DNA of 64,000 bases from Vibrio pectenicida (lineage in GTDB: Bacteria > Pseudomonadota > Gammaproteobacteria > Enterobacterales > Vibrionaceae), in contig AP024890.1 in assembly GCA_024347015.1 (NCBI GenBank), forward strand, positions 930,001 through 994,000, read 5' to 3'. Below, in pieces: positions 25,761 to 34,988 of this stretch. The translations under genes were made by a program, and so were the position numbers. The notes under the pieces were generated by a model. It ran no database searches. It saw only the letters and a list, made by a program, of their open reading frames with translations, and was not told where the DNA came from. Positions within the stretch are counted from its first letter, which is position 1, and each line of letters starts with the position of its first letter.

Positions 25761-26333
25761 TTATTTCTTAATGCCTTCGACGTGTAGCTCCATATCCACA
25801 TAACTTGAAGAACCCATTACTGGGATTTTAAAGTCAGCAAGCTCAAGCCGAACCGTTCCATCAAATCCTGCTCTTTCGCCACCCCAAGGATCAGCGCCTT
25901 CTCCAATAAACTTAGCATCTATCGTAATAGGTTTAGTGACACCATGCAGGCTAAGTTCCCCATTAACCTCAAGTGCCCCATTACCTTTATCTACAATACT
26001 TGTACTATTAAACGTTGCTTTAGAGAACTTTGAAGCATCTATGAAATCACCGCTACGAATATGTTTGTCTCGCTCAGCGTGATTAGAATCTAGACTTTTC
26101 GTATCAACAGTTACAGAAATCTTAGAAGCAGCAATATTTTTAGGGTCATAAGAAAAGCCACCTTCAAATTTATTGAAGCGCCCTTTTATAAAGCTGTAAC
26201 CTAAGTGGCTTACTTTAAAGTTAATTGATGCATGAGCACCTTTGGCATCAATAACGTAGTCCGCTGCACTAGCACCAAACGGCAACGCCATCACTAAAGC
26301 CGCTAGTCCGGTAGCGAATACCTTTCTTTTCAT
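25761..26333 (-). CDS. yceI: YceI family periplasmic lipid-binding-type protein
   Basis: The 190-residue product has a signal peptide (MKRKVFATGLAALVMALPFGASA) and the YceI beta-barrel pattern: YVIDAKGAHASINFKVSHLGYSFIKGRF near the start, then SVDTKSLDSNHAERDKHIRSGDFID-type block and LSLHGVTKPITIDAKF. YceI proteins bind polyisoprenoid-like lipids in a lipocalin-like barrel. Its ATG at 26333 overlaps the stop of cybB (ATGA), so the two are translationally coupled; the pair is well known in gammaproteobacteria. Confidence 0.93.
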   Translation of the reverse strand: MKRKVFATGLAALVMALPFGASAADYVIDAKGAHASINFKVSHLGYSFIKGRFNKFEGGFSYDPKNIAASKISVTVDTKSLDSNHAERDKHIRSGDFIDASKFSKATFNSTSIVDKGNGALEVNGELSLHGVTKPITIDAKFIGEGADPWGGERAGFDGTVRLELADFKIPVMGSSSYVDMELHVEGIKK

Positions 26334-26869
26334 TTTGAAGCTCCTATCATCTTACGTAGAGTATTATCTTTGTTTATCACATGGTGTTTGATAGCAGCCA
26401 TTGCATGTGCTGCTGCCATAAGAATAAGTGCCCAAGCACAGTAGAAATGAATGTTCCCAGATAGATCAGCTTGATTTTCAAATAGAGCACCAAGTGCAGG
26501 GACAGAAAACCAATCAAATACATCAATACTGCGGCCATCTTCTGTAGAAATCAGATATCCAGAAACAAATAACCCTATCAAAGCCAAGTACATAACGAAG
26601 TGAACAATCTTGGCCGCAAAGATTTCATATGGCTTACCTTCTATATCAGGGGCTGGCGTAAGCTTTTTCCAAATGATACGAAATAAAGTCAAACCTGCCA
26701 GTAAGATGCCGATCGACTTATGCCAATGAGGAGCAGTTCTATACCATTCACTGTAATAGCTTAAATCAACCATCCACAAACCAGCTGCAAACATACCAAT
26801 AACAAAAATGGCAGATATCCAATGAATAGTACGGGCGACTGGATTATAGTTTTTTACTTCTGAACTCAT
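26330..26869 (-). CDS. cybB: Cytochrome b561
   Basis: The 179-residue inner-membrane protein has four hydrophobic helices and the His pattern of di-haem cytochrome b561. Its N-terminus NPVARTIHWISAIFVIGMFAAG carries the first haem His and RTAPHWHKSIGILL others; KIVHFVMYLALIG and the last helix His (AAAHAMAAIKHH) complete the set. In E. coli the CybB protein is a superoxide:ubiquinone oxidoreductase. It is the first gene of the coupled cybB-yceI operon; a YceI partner is usual. Confidence 0.92.
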   Translation of the reverse strand: MSSEVKNYNPVARTIHWISAIFVIGMFAAGLWMVDLSYYSEWYRTAPHWHKSIGILLAGLTLFRIIWKKLTPAPDIEGKPYEIFAAKIVHFVMYLALIGLFVSGYLISTEDGRSIDVFDWFSVPALGALFENQADLSGNIHFYCAWALILMAAAHAMAAIKHHVINKDNTLRKMIGASK

Positions 26870-27266
26870 AGTGTTCTACCCAATATTAAATGCATCTCTT
26901 TATCGTCTAGACTACCGCCTAGCGTATTCCCAGCACAGATTATTTACCCTTCTTTACATTCACAAAATAGGTATAACTTGTTCGACTTATTCAAAAATAT
27001 TGACAGACATTTGATTGTTCTAATCTCCACTAACTATTCAATTACCATCATTCATATACTTACAAACTGGTAGATGGCCTTAAATGTCTAGTTGATATTT
27101 AAGATATAGCAACAAGACATATTGCAATACTTTTTTGTTGTGACACAAATTCAATCTTAGGCAAAAATCTTTAGGTATGTTTCTGATTTTTCTATTTAAG
27201 CATAACTAGGTGAGGTCTTCACATGCTAATCTTTCGAGTAGCACCATCAACTTTCGGAGAGACCTC
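26870..27266. other. Intergenic region upstream of cybB and the unknown gene
   Basis: About 400 bp, AT-rich, containing the divergent promoters of cybB and of the gene at 27267. I see no terminator, repeat or confidently recognisable operator. A TTGACA-like element at 27000-27005 has only a poorly spaced -10 partner (15 bases), so I do not call a promoter. Confidence 0.4.
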
Positions 27267-27902
27267 TTGCTACTAGATGTACTGATCCAAAGTGTCAATG
27301 AGTTTCAAGCAGATTGCATGAAACTTTGTCAAAAAAACTATCCCACTATTCATAACAAAGGTATGAGCCAACACCATTTGAGTCTGGCTTTTTCTCGCAG
27401 ACTATCACGTACCCTTATAGAATTTGGCCATAACTGCGAGTATGTAGCTTTGGATTCTGACATAGACTCTGCTCCAACCCATTGCTATAGAGTCACCTCC
27501 GATGTGGGTACCGTTTGGGTATTAACATCCCACTTGGTAACAGGTGGGAACAATTGCAGACAAAAATTTCTCCAAGCCGTAAATCATTGGCAAGAAGAAT
27601 ATTCCTTTGCGATTCAACCGAATGATTTATTGTTATTGGTTGGCGATCACTGGTTTTCGCGCAACAGACAAAGCAGAGAAATACTTTATTGGTGGACAGG
27701 ACAGCTTCCTGACGATGTTGAAAAATATCAAATACAAGGTGTCAAACTATCTGAAAGCGAAACATTGCTTAGTCATCTATTAGAAAAGTACTTTTCACTA
27801 AGTCCTTATTTCGTAAAATGTACTCACCCACTAAAACGCTCAACCGATAACCAAACCGTACTCAAGTATGTCCAACTCTATTGTGTAGCCCAGTTGAGCT
27901 AA
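27267..27902 (+). CDS. Unknown protein between cybB and narP
   Basis: The open frame runs from a GTG at 27210. A TTG at 27267 follows GGAGAG at a good distance and gives 211 residues beginning MLLDVLIQSVNEFQAD, so I prefer it. The protein is soluble, without signal peptide or membrane helix, rich in His and Trp in its middle (LVGDHWFSRNRQSREILYWW), with a possible coiled helix at the C-terminus. I do not recognise the family. It is convergent to narP. There is no operon partner. Real-gene status is supported by length and codon use. Confidence 0.6.
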   Translation: MLLDVLIQSVNEFQADCMKLCQKNYPTIHNKGMSQHHLSLAFSRRLSRTLIEFGHNCEYVALDSDIDSAPTHCYRVTSDVGTVWVLTSHLVTGGNNCRQKFLQAVNHWQEEYSFAIQPNDLLLLVGDHWFSRNRQSREILYWWTGQLPDDVEKYQIQGVKLSESETLLSHLLEKYFSLSPYFVKCTHPLKRSTDNQTVLKYVQLYCVAQLS

Positions 27903-27970
27903 AAAGCGGCTAACAAATCATGCTATAACGACTTTTACCTATTGCTTTATTAATAGGTATACTGGTAAAA

Positions 27971-28609
27971 CTATTTTAGATCACCATAGCGTTCTAGATA
28001 TAAAATAGTTGCAGCAGTTCTCGACGACACATTAAGTTTTTTCAGTAATTTTTTCATATGTACTTTAACCGTTTGTTCAGAGATGAACAACTCGTTTGCT
28101 ATCTGTTTATTGCGATAACCTTTTGCTACTTCTTTAAGGATCTGTGTTTCACGGTCCGTCAATGCTTCAAATACATCATAAGTACTTCGATTATCTGCCA
28201 AATATGATGCAACTTGTTTGCTATAGACCTTATTCCCTGTAAGGGAGTGTTTCAGAAGATCTATAATCTCGTCTGGCTCAGTATCTTTAAGTAGATAGCC
28301 GTCTGCACCCGCCTTTATCATAGTATCGATATCCAATACATTGTCTGATACTGTCATGACAATAATAATTGCATCACAGCCATCCGCCCTAAGAGCATTT
28401 AGAGTATCTAGACCCGACATTCCCTTCATATTCAAATCAAGCAATATCAAGTCTGGTTGAACTTGATAATTTTCAGATACAGCATCAGATCCATTACTTG
28501 CCTCAGTCACAACCTCAAACTCGTTTTCAAAACTTAATAATTGTCGCACTCCTCTTCTCATTAATGGGTGATCGTCTACGAGTAGTACTCTACATTTGGT
28601 CAACGTCAT
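27971..28609 (-). CDS. narP: Nitrate/nitrite response regulator NarP
   Basis: The 212-residue regulator has a receiver domain (VLLVDDHPLMRRGVRQLL, phosphorylated Asp in LILLDLNMKGMSG, Lys in GYLLKD) and a LuxR/NarL-type HTH (LTDRETQILKEVAKGYRNKQIANELFIS, split into motif LTDRE and YRNKQIA). The ATG at 28609 has AAGGAAC upstream and overlaps the end of narQ by 20 bp, so the two genes are coupled. With narQ it should control the adjacent nap operon in response to nitrate and nitrite; a Vibrio system with NarQP only, without NarXL, fits. Confidence 0.92.
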   Translation of the reverse strand: MTLTKCRVLLVDDHPLMRRGVRQLLSFENEFEVVTEASNGSDAVSENYQVQPDLILLDLNMKGMSGLDTLNALRADGCDAIIIVMTVSDNVLDIDTMIKAGADGYLLKDTEPDEIIDLLKHSLTGNKVYSKQVASYLADNRSTYDVFEALTDRETQILKEVAKGYRNKQIANELFISEQTVKVHMKKLLKKLNVSSRTAATILYLERYGDLK

Positions 28610-30320
28610 GTTCCTTAGTTTTGGGGTAGATCAATGAAATTTCGCATCCTTTGCCATTCGCCGTTTTTACTTCTACCTTACCTTGCAAACATAAAGCGCG
28701 CTCTTGAATTATATTTAGTCCGTAATGGTGTACTTTACCGGTCATATGCTCGAAGCCAATACCATCATCTTTTACACTGACATATACATAATACGGGCCT
28801 TCGTGACAGTGAATATCAATCTGAGAAGCTTGAGCATGTTTTATAGCATTGGTAGTCGATTCTCGGATTATCTGCAATAGATGTACTTGCTGATGGATCT
28901 CCACTTCAATAGATAGAAGTTCATTGTTAAGCACTATATATGACTGTGTTTGCTTTCTCAGTTGCTGAACCATCTCTTGCAATGCATGACCAAAACCTCC
29001 CGCTTTTATTGTCAATCTAAAGGTAGTAAGTAGCTCCCGCAAATGTGTATAGGCCGAAGATAACCCTGTATCGAGTTCAAGCAATGTCAGATTTGTTTTG
29101 TTCAACAGTATAGATTGTGGAAACTGGTCCATCTGTTTCTTTATGATAGAAACTTGAATTTTAAGATAACTCAGAGCTTGAGCCAGTGAATCATGCAACT
29201 CGCGAGCAATAGTAGCTCTTTCTTCCATAAGCAGTAGTTGTTCTGACTTGCGTTGAGCTTGGCTATAATAAATAGCACGAGAGATCATTTGCACAAAATT
29301 CTCTATCAATGATGGGTCTGGGCAAGGTAACGATACTGACAAAAGTAACGAACCTAATTCTTGCTCATCAAACAATAATGTTTTGTACTGATCCGCAGAA
29401 AAAGATCCCTCATCTACTCCATGTTCGATAGACAACGTTTTTTCCCCAAATTGAAAGATTTCCAATCGAACTGATTCTATGCCTTCAATATTCACAAGTT
29501 GTTTGAGAATATTAGACAGATTTTCCTGAGTAATACGTGAAGTCGTCAACTCCTGAGAAGAGCGATACAAAACTTGTAGAGAGTTATTAGCTTTTTGAAG
29601 TTTCTGCGTTTTCTCGTTAGCGGCAAACTCAAGACCTTTATACAACTTACCCAATTCGGTAGCCATATTATTAAAGGTATGAGTCAACAGCCCAATTTCA
29701 TTATCATTAACTACGTGAAGGGATATATCAAAGGAACGAGCTTGTACCTGTTCACTGGCCTTGATCAACAAATCGAGCGGTTTTACTATTTGCTTACGAA
29801 CATAATGAATCAGTATTAAAGATACTGTTAAGATACTCCCCAGACCAATACTCCCCACCCATACAGAAACAATTAATTTTTGTTCTGAAAAGTGTTGAAG
29901 TTTCACTACAAAATTGTCAATTTTTTCAACAAAAATAACTACTTGATCTAGGTATTCCTCTCTAGAATCACCACTCAAAGTTTCTTTCATTTGATGCCAA
30001 TATCTGACTAAATAATCGTAGTCTTGGGTTATCAAGTCTGAAGACAGCCAGTTTCGAAGCTTTTTCATAGACGGAGAATAAAGTGACCGCTCAAACATCA
30101 TCATATGGGATGCGAAATCGTTGGACTGCGCTTTTATATCATACGCAAGACGGTAGCTTTGCATCCGCATTGAACCTGCAACATTAATCGCTTCCGCGTC
30201 ATTTAAACTTGATGATAATGTGGCAATAGCAAAACTTGTAGCAGCTATTGACAGCATTAAAATTAAAATCATAGCCTTAGCGACAATTCTAGTTACCGAC
30301 TTACGCTCAAGTTTAGACAC
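28590..30320 (-). CDS. narQ: Nitrate/nitrite sensor histidine kinase NarQ
   Basis: The 576-residue inner-membrane kinase starts at a GTG at 30320 with AGGAGA upstream. It has two membrane segments (about 14-33 and 150-175) around a periplasmic helical sensor. The nitrate-binding P-box (EAINVAGSMRMQSYRLAYDI, with the key Arg) lies near residue 44. A HAMP region, a GAF-like linker and a HisKA_3-type H-box (ERATIARELHDSLAQALSYLK, His near 375) and ATPase domain (VKDDGIGFEH; HYGLNIIQERA) follow. It phosphorylates NarP. It is divergent from napF, with the shared control region between. Confidence 0.93.
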   Translation of the reverse strand: MSKLERKSVTRIVAKAMILILMLSIAATSFAIATLSSSLNDAEAINVAGSMRMQSYRLAYDIKAQSNDFASHMMMFERSLYSPSMKKLRNWLSSDLITQDYDYLVRYWHQMKETLSGDSREEYLDQVVIFVEKIDNFVVKLQHFSEQKLIVSVWVGSIGLGSILTVSLILIHYVRKQIVKPLDLLIKASEQVQARSFDISLHVVNDNEIGLLTHTFNNMATELGKLYKGLEFAANEKTQKLQKANNSLQVLYRSSQELTTSRITQENLSNILKQLVNIEGIESVRLEIFQFGEKTLSIEHGVDEGSFSADQYKTLLFDEQELGSLLLSVSLPCPDPSLIENFVQMISRAIYYSQAQRKSEQLLLMEERATIARELHDSLAQALSYLKIQVSIIKKQMDQFPQSILLNKTNLTLLELDTGLSSAYTHLRELLTTFRLTIKAGGFGHALQEMVQQLRKQTQSYIVLNNELLSIEVEIHQQVHLLQIIRESTTNAIKHAQASQIDIHCHEGPYYVYVSVKDDGIGFEHMTGKVHHYGLNIIQERALCLQGKVEVKTANGKGCEISLIYPKTKEHDVDQM

Positions 30321-30409
30321 GTATTCTCCTATTTTATCTATTACAACCCTAATAGCTAATACTCTTTGAATCGATAAAGCGAATATCTCTACATATGTTT
30401 AAGAGTTTA

Positions 30410-30423
30410 TTGATCTAAAACAA
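30410..30423 (+). promoter_or_regulatory. FNR-like box upstream of napF
   Basis: TTGAT-CTAA-AACAA matches the FNR consensus TTGAT-N4-ATCAA in 9 of 10 positions. It is centred about 70 bases before the inferred napF transcription start, an activator distance used by class I FNR promoters. Confidence 0.5.
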
Positions 30424-30436
30424 TAGTATCGTTTTT

Positions 30437-30452
30437 TACCCCCTTAGAGGTA
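30437..30452 (+). promoter_or_regulatory. NarP-like 7-2-7 site upstream of napF
   Basis: TACCCCC-TT-AGAGGTA is an inverted pair of heptamers matching TACYYMT-N2-AKRRGTA in 13 of 14 positions, the 7-2-7 arrangement used by NarP. It is centred about 42 bases before the inferred start, comparable with the E. coli napF promoter. Confidence 0.6.
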
Positions 30453-30474
30453 TTTATTCAGATAGATCAAAAAC

Positions 30475-30480
30475 TACAAT
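30475..30480 (+). promoter_or_regulatory. Inferred -10 element of the napF promoter
   Basis: TACAAT lies about 30 bases downstream of the NarP-like site centre, which puts the start near 30487. The -35 region would be occupied by regulators, so no good -35 hexamer is expected. This is an inference from spacing. Confidence 0.4.
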
Positions 30481-30561
30481 TTAACCTAGGTTAAAGGACA
30501 ATTTAATCAAATGTACTGTGAGCTAAAGTCAGTATAGTTTGTATTGATGGTAGGTAATATT

Positions 30562-31041
30562 GTGGTCGATCTTTCAAAACGAAATTTACTCTCTCAACGC
30601 AAACAGGAAAGTACTTTCCTGCACCTTCCGTGGCTCTCGCAGCCCTCTTCTTTTACTGATCTATGTACAAGATGTTCAAAATGTATCGAGGCTTGTGAAA
30701 CACAAATTATAGTAAAAGGAGACGGAGGCTTCCCTAAAGTTGATTTTTCTGTTGGTGAATGCACGTTTTGCCATCAGTGTGCTGATATCTGCGCCGAACC
30801 CATATTTAGTCCCACTATTGGAAAACCATGGGCAGCAAAAGCGGTTATAAACTCAAACTGTTTAGCCAAACAAAATATAGATTGCCGGACATGCGGCGAT
30901 AGCTGTGAGCCAATGGCAATCACATTTCAATTAGCCATTGGTAAAGTTGGACAACCCATTGTGAATCTAGATGAATGTAACGCTTGTGGTGCTTGTGTCT
31001 CCATTTGTCCAGCGTCCTCCATCGATGTGAAAAATTTATAA
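30562..31041 (+). CDS. napF: Ferredoxin-type protein NapF
   Basis: This 159-residue cytoplasmic iron-sulfur protein helps mature NapA. Four Cys groups are visible: CTRCSKCIEACE, CTFCHQCADICAEP, CRTCGDSCEP and CNACGACVSICPASS, as in NapF. I prefer the GTG at 30562 (VDLSKR start, TAGGT upstream); an ATG at 30547 is also in frame and adds five residues. E. coli NapF is 164 residues. It is the first gene of a napFDABC operon and lies downstream of FNR- and NarP-like sites. Confidence 0.93.
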   Translation: MVDLSKRNLLSQRKQESTFLHLPWLSQPSSFTDLCTRCSKCIEACETQIIVKGDGGFPKVDFSVGECTFCHQCADICAEPIFSPTIGKPWAAKAVINSNCLAKQNIDCRTCGDSCEPMAITFQLAIGKVGQPIVNLDECNACGACVSICPASSIDVKNL

Positions 31042-31057
31042 TAAATGGATATTTACT

Positions 31058-31372
31058 ATGCCGCTCAATGAAGTACATATTTCTAGCTTAGTGGTACACG
31101 TACCACCAAACTCTTTATCAGAGACAAAATCGCACATTAACGCATTTAACAATGCAGAAGTATACGCTGATAGCCCAGATGGGAAAATCGTGGTTGTTCT
31201 AGAAACCGAAAATCAGGGATTCATTACCGACACCATCGACGCCATAAATAATCTACCGAATGTATTGAGTACGGTACTTGTCTACCACCAAATAGAAACA
31301 GAATTCGACGATGATGAACTCAAGCATCACTGCAATCAAGAACACTATTCTCAACCTGGGGGTGAAGTATGA
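31058..31372 (+). CDS. napD: NapD, chaperone for the NapA Tat signal
   Basis: The 104-residue cytoplasmic protein has the NapD start VHISSLVVHVPP and the family's ferredoxin-like strand pattern (GKIVVVLETENQGFITDTIDAI). NapD binds the twin-arginine signal peptide of NapA until cofactor insertion is complete. Its end overlaps the napA start by 4 bp, so translation is coupled. The C-terminus (DDDELKHHCNQEHYS) is longer and more charged than in E. coli NapD (87 residues). Confidence 0.93.
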   Translation: MPLNEVHISSLVVHVPPNSLSETKSHINAFNNAEVYADSPDGKIVVVLETENQGFITDTIDAINNLPNVLSTVLVYHQIETEFDDDELKHHCNQEHYSQPGGEV

Positions 31373-33858
31373 AGATGACTAGACGTGAGTTTGTAAAAGC
31401 AAACGCTGCAGCATCAGCCGCTGCGGTCGCAGGTATCACTTTACCGGCATCAGCAACTAATCTTATCGCTAGTTCAGACAAAACTAAGATTACCTGGGAC
31501 AAAGCCCCCTGTCGTTTTTGTGGTACAGGATGTTCTGTTCTTGTAGGTACACAAAATGGTAAAGTTGTCGCAACTCAGGGAGATCCTGAAGCGCCAGTAA
31601 ATAAAGGACTTAATTGTATCAAGGGCTATTTTCTCTCAAAAATCATGTATGGAGAAGATCGCCTAACACAGCCTCTAATGCGTATGAAAGATGGCCAATA
31701 CAATAAAGATGGTGACTTTCAACTAGTTTCTTGGGATGTCGCTTTCGATACAATGGCTGAAAAATGGAAGCAGGCATTGCAAAAACGAGGACCATCTGGT
31801 GTAGGTATGTTTGGTTCAGGCCAATGGACGGTTATGGAAGGCTATGCGGCCGCCAAAATGATGAAGGCTGGTTTTCGGTCAAACAATATAGACCCCAATG
31901 CGCGGCACTGCATGGCTTCAGCTGTTGGAGGCTTTATGCGAACTTTTGGCATTGATGAGCCTATGGGATGTTATGATGATTTCGAGAACGCTGACTCTTT
32001 CGTTCTCTGGGGATCCAATATGGCAGAAATGCATCCTATTTTATGGACACGCATTACTGACCGTCGATTAAGTCATCCACATGTAAAAGTCAATGTATTA
32101 TCCACATACTATCACCGTTCTTTTGAGCTAGCGGATACAGGTTATATTTTTGAGCCGCAATCCGATCTCGCTATCGCTAACTTCATTGCAAACTACATAA
32201 TACAAAATGATGCCGTAAACTGGGATTTTGTGGAAAAACACACCAATTTTAAACAAGCTACGACTGATATAGGTTATGGTCTACGTGATACTGATCCTTT
32301 GCAACAAGCGGCAGCAAACCCAAACTCAGGCAAAATGACTTCTATTTCTTTTAAACAATACAAAAAGTCTGTCGCACCATATACCGTCGAAAAAGCATCC
32401 AAGCTTTCCGGTCTCTCAGAAGATAAATTAATCCAACTCGCTAAACAATATGCCGATCCAGAGACAAAAGTAATGTCTCTTTGGACAATGGGTATGAACC
32501 AGCATACTCGTGGTGTCTGGATGAATAGCCTTATTTATAATATTCATCTGCTAACGGGGAAAATTTCAACTCCTGGTAACAGTCCATTTTCTCTAACTGG
32601 TCAACCCTCTGCATGTGGTACTGCTCGTGAAGTTGGTACTTTTTCTCATAGACTTCCCGCAGATATGGTTGTTGCTAATCCCAAACATCGCAAAATCGCG
32701 GAAAAAATCTGGAATATCCCAGATGGAGTGATCCCCCCTAAACCGGGTTATCACGCTGTACAGCAAGATCGGATGCTTCATGACGGAAAACTCAATGCAT
32801 ACTGGGTAATGTGTAATAACAACATGCAGGCCGGACCCAACATAAATGGCGAACGCCTCCCAGGCTATCGAAATCCAGAAAACTTTATCGTTTGTTCCGA
32901 TCCCTACCCCACAGCAACTGCGCAAGCTTCTGATTTAATTCTACCAACAGCAATGTGGATCGAAAAAGAGGGAGCTTATGGTAATGCTGAACGTCGTACT
33001 CAAGCATGGTATCAACAGGTTAATACTGTAGGAGATGCAAAGTCAGACTTATGGCAAGTAATGGAGTTTACTAAGCGCTTTAAAATGGAAGAGGTCTGGA
33101 CTAAAGAGCAACTTTCAAAAGCACCTCAATACCGTGGTAAAACACTGTATGACATGTTGTTTGCCAATGGTGTCGTAAATAAGTATCCACTAAAAGAGGC
33201 ACAAGAACTAAACGATGACGCTCATCATTTCGGTTACTACGTTCAAAAAGGCCTGTTCGAGGAGTACGCAACATTCGGGAGAGGCCACGGCCATGATCTA
33301 GCTCCCTATGATGTTTACCATCATGTAAGGGGACTTCGCTGGCCAGTAGTAAATGGAAAAGAAACGCTATGGCGTTACAAGGAAGGCTCTGATCCATATG
33401 CCAAGAAAGGAAGTGGTTGGGATTTCTATGGCAAACCAGATGGAAAGGCCTTGATTATCTCGGCTCCTTATGAAGCTCCTCCCGAAGTACCAGATTCTGA
33501 ATTTGACTTGTGGTTATGCACAGGAAGAGTTTTAGAACATTGGCATACAGGCACTATGACCCGTCGAGTCCCTGAACTATATAAGGCTGTACCAGATGCC
33601 GTATGCTACATGCACCCAGAAGATGCTAAATCACGTAACTTACGTCGTGGTGAAGAGGCGCTAATTGCAAATAAACGTGGTGAAGTACGGGTACGAGTTG
33701 AAACACGTGGCCGGAATCGCCCCCCTAAAGGTCTAGTATTTGTACCATTCTTCGATGCTCGCATCCTGATAAACAAACTGATTCTTGATGCGACAGACCC
33801 TTTATCTAAGCAAACGGATTACAAAAAGTGTCCTATCAAGATTAGCAAGGTCGTGTGA
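31369..33858 (+). CDS. napA: Periplasmic nitrate reductase catalytic subunit NapA
   Basis: The 829-residue molybdoenzyme reduces nitrate to nitrite in the periplasm. It begins with a Tat signal (TRREFVKANAA, twin Arg at 5-6) and has the [4Fe-4S] ligand set CRFCGTGCSVLVG near residue 47. The Mo-bis-MGD ligand Cys lies in NARHCMASAVGG near 180. Other blocks are WGSNMAEMHPILW and SLTGQPSACGTAREVG. The length matches E. coli NapA (828). It partners NapB and needs molybdopterin from the moeAB pathway. Confidence 0.97.
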   Translation: MKMTRREFVKANAAASAAAVAGITLPASATNLIASSDKTKITWDKAPCRFCGTGCSVLVGTQNGKVVATQGDPEAPVNKGLNCIKGYFLSKIMYGEDRLTQPLMRMKDGQYNKDGDFQLVSWDVAFDTMAEKWKQALQKRGPSGVGMFGSGQWTVMEGYAAAKMMKAGFRSNNIDPNARHCMASAVGGFMRTFGIDEPMGCYDDFENADSFVLWGSNMAEMHPILWTRITDRRLSHPHVKVNVLSTYYHRSFELADTGYIFEPQSDLAIANFIANYIIQNDAVNWDFVEKHTNFKQATTDIGYGLRDTDPLQQAAANPNSGKMTSISFKQYKKSVAPYTVEKASKLSGLSEDKLIQLAKQYADPETKVMSLWTMGMNQHTRGVWMNSLIYNIHLLTGKISTPGNSPFSLTGQPSACGTAREVGTFSHRLPADMVVANPKHRKIAEKIWNIPDGVIPPKPGYHAVQQDRMLHDGKLNAYWVMCNNNMQAGPNINGERLPGYRNPENFIVCSDPYPTATAQASDLILPTAMWIEKEGAYGNAERRTQAWYQQVNTVGDAKSDLWQVMEFTKRFKMEEVWTKEQLSKAPQYRGKTLYDMLFANGVVNKYPLKEAQELNDDAHHFGYYVQKGLFEEYATFGRGHGHDLAPYDVYHHVRGLRWPVVNGKETLWRYKEGSDPYAKKGSGWDFYGKPDGKALIISAPYEAPPEVPDSEFDLWLCTGRVLEHWHTGTMTRRVPELYKAVPDAVCYMHPEDAKSRNLRRGEEALIANKRGEVRVRVETRGRNRPPKGLVFVPFFDARILINKLILDATDPLSKQTDYKKCPIKISKVV

Positions 33859-33913
33859 ATCAGAATAACACAGCGGCTAAACAGCAGTTTAGCCCATAGG
33901 TGGAGAACGTAAG

Positions 33914-34369
33914 ATGAAAAGAATGGGTTTTGCCTTGCTATCAATTAGCGCTTTAATCAGCACCATTACAATAGCTGAACTAAATAATCCCGGCGGAATA
34001 GGAGGAATAGAATCACTACGCGGAGCTAGTGAGTTGGAAGTAACTCGCCCTGCTGATGACTTTAAAAAATATCCTAAAGAACAAGTACTTGAAAGTAGCT
34101 ATGTTTATCAACCCCCTTTAATTCCACATAGTATTCGTGGTTATGAAGTATCTCTTAACGCCAATAAATGCCTCTCATGCCATAGTTGGAAGAATGCCAA
34201 AGAAATGGGAGCAACAAAAATCAGCGTTACACACTATGTTAACCGTGAAGATGCCGTACTGGCAGATATGTCACCTCGCCGCTATTTCTGTCTGCAATGT
34301 CACGTTCCTCAGGCAAATGCACAGCCTCCGGTTAAAAATGATTTTATTAGTGTTGAATCACTCAAGTAA
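33914..34369 (+). CDS. napB: NapB, di-haem cytochrome c subunit of periplasmic nitrate reductase
   Basis: The 151-residue protein has a signal peptide (residues 1-20) and two CxxCH haem motifs (CLSCHSW and CLQCHVP), with the NapB context YQPPLIPHSIRGYEVSLNANKCLSCH. It passes electrons from NapC to NapA. It is 55 bp after napA in the same operon. Confidence 0.95.
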   Translation: MKRMGFALLSISALISTITIAELNNPGGIGGIESLRGASELEVTRPADDFKKYPKEQVLESSYVYQPPLIPHSIRGYEVSLNANKCLSCHSWKNAKEMGATKISVTHYVNREDAVLADMSPRRYFCLQCHVPQANAQPPVKNDFISVESLK

Positions 34370-34397
34370 ATAATTCGTAAGTAAATAAGAGGCTAAT

Positions 34398-34973
34398 ATG
34401 AAATTATTGAAAGCGTTTTGGACTCGTTTAACATCTCCCAGCAAAGCTGCGGCAGGCATCGTGCTTTTTATGGGTTTTATTGGCGGCCTTCTATTCTGGG
34501 GAGCCTTTAATACTGGGATGGAGGCTACAAATACCGAAGAGTTTTGTTCAAGTTGTCACGCCCCTATTGTGGCAGAAATCCAAGAGACTATTCACTATTC
34601 AAATCGTTCTGGTGTGAGAGCTATTTGTTCAGACTGTCACGTACCTCATGAATGGACAGACAAAATTGTTCGCAAGGTGCAAGCTTCCAGAGAGCTCTTT
34701 GCACATTTTGTTTTGAGAACTATTAATACTCCAGAAAAATTCCAACAACGCCGGGCTCACTTGGCAGAAAGGGAATGGGCAAGATTTAAGAATAATGATT
34801 CTCTTGAGTGTAGGAACTGTCATCAATTCGAATACATGGATTTTTCAGAACAAGGCGCCAGAAGTGCTAAACAACATTCAACTGCATTAGCTTCTGGGGA
34901 AAAAACATGTGTAGATTGCCACAAAGGCATTGCTCACAAACTACCCGACATGCATGGTGTTGAAGGCTGGTAA
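34398..34973 (+). CDS. napC: NapC, tetra-haem quinol dehydrogenase
   Basis: The 191-residue membrane-anchored cytochrome oxidises menaquinol or ubiquinol and reduces NapB. One N-terminal membrane helix (residues 16-37) is followed by four CxxCH motifs: CSSCHAP, CSDCHVP, CRNCHQF and CVDCHKG. This is the NapC/NirT pattern. Its presence with no napGH in the cluster means this quinol route is the only one encoded here. Confidence 0.96.
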   Translation: MKLLKAFWTRLTSPSKAAAGIVLFMGFIGGLLFWGAFNTGMEATNTEEFCSSCHAPIVAEIQETIHYSNRSGVRAICSDCHVPHEWTDKIVRKVQASRELFAHFVLRTINTPEKFQQRRAHLAEREWARFKNNDSLECRNCHQFEYMDFSEQGARSAKQHSTALASGEKTCVDCHKGIAHKLPDMHGVEGW

Positions 34974-34988
34974 TAGGAGAATCAAAAC

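Noticed and set aside
27937..27958. Hairpin ACCTATT...AATAGGT between the unknown gene and narP
   Set aside because: It is only 7 bp, AT-rich and lacks a T run in either direction, so I do not call a terminator.
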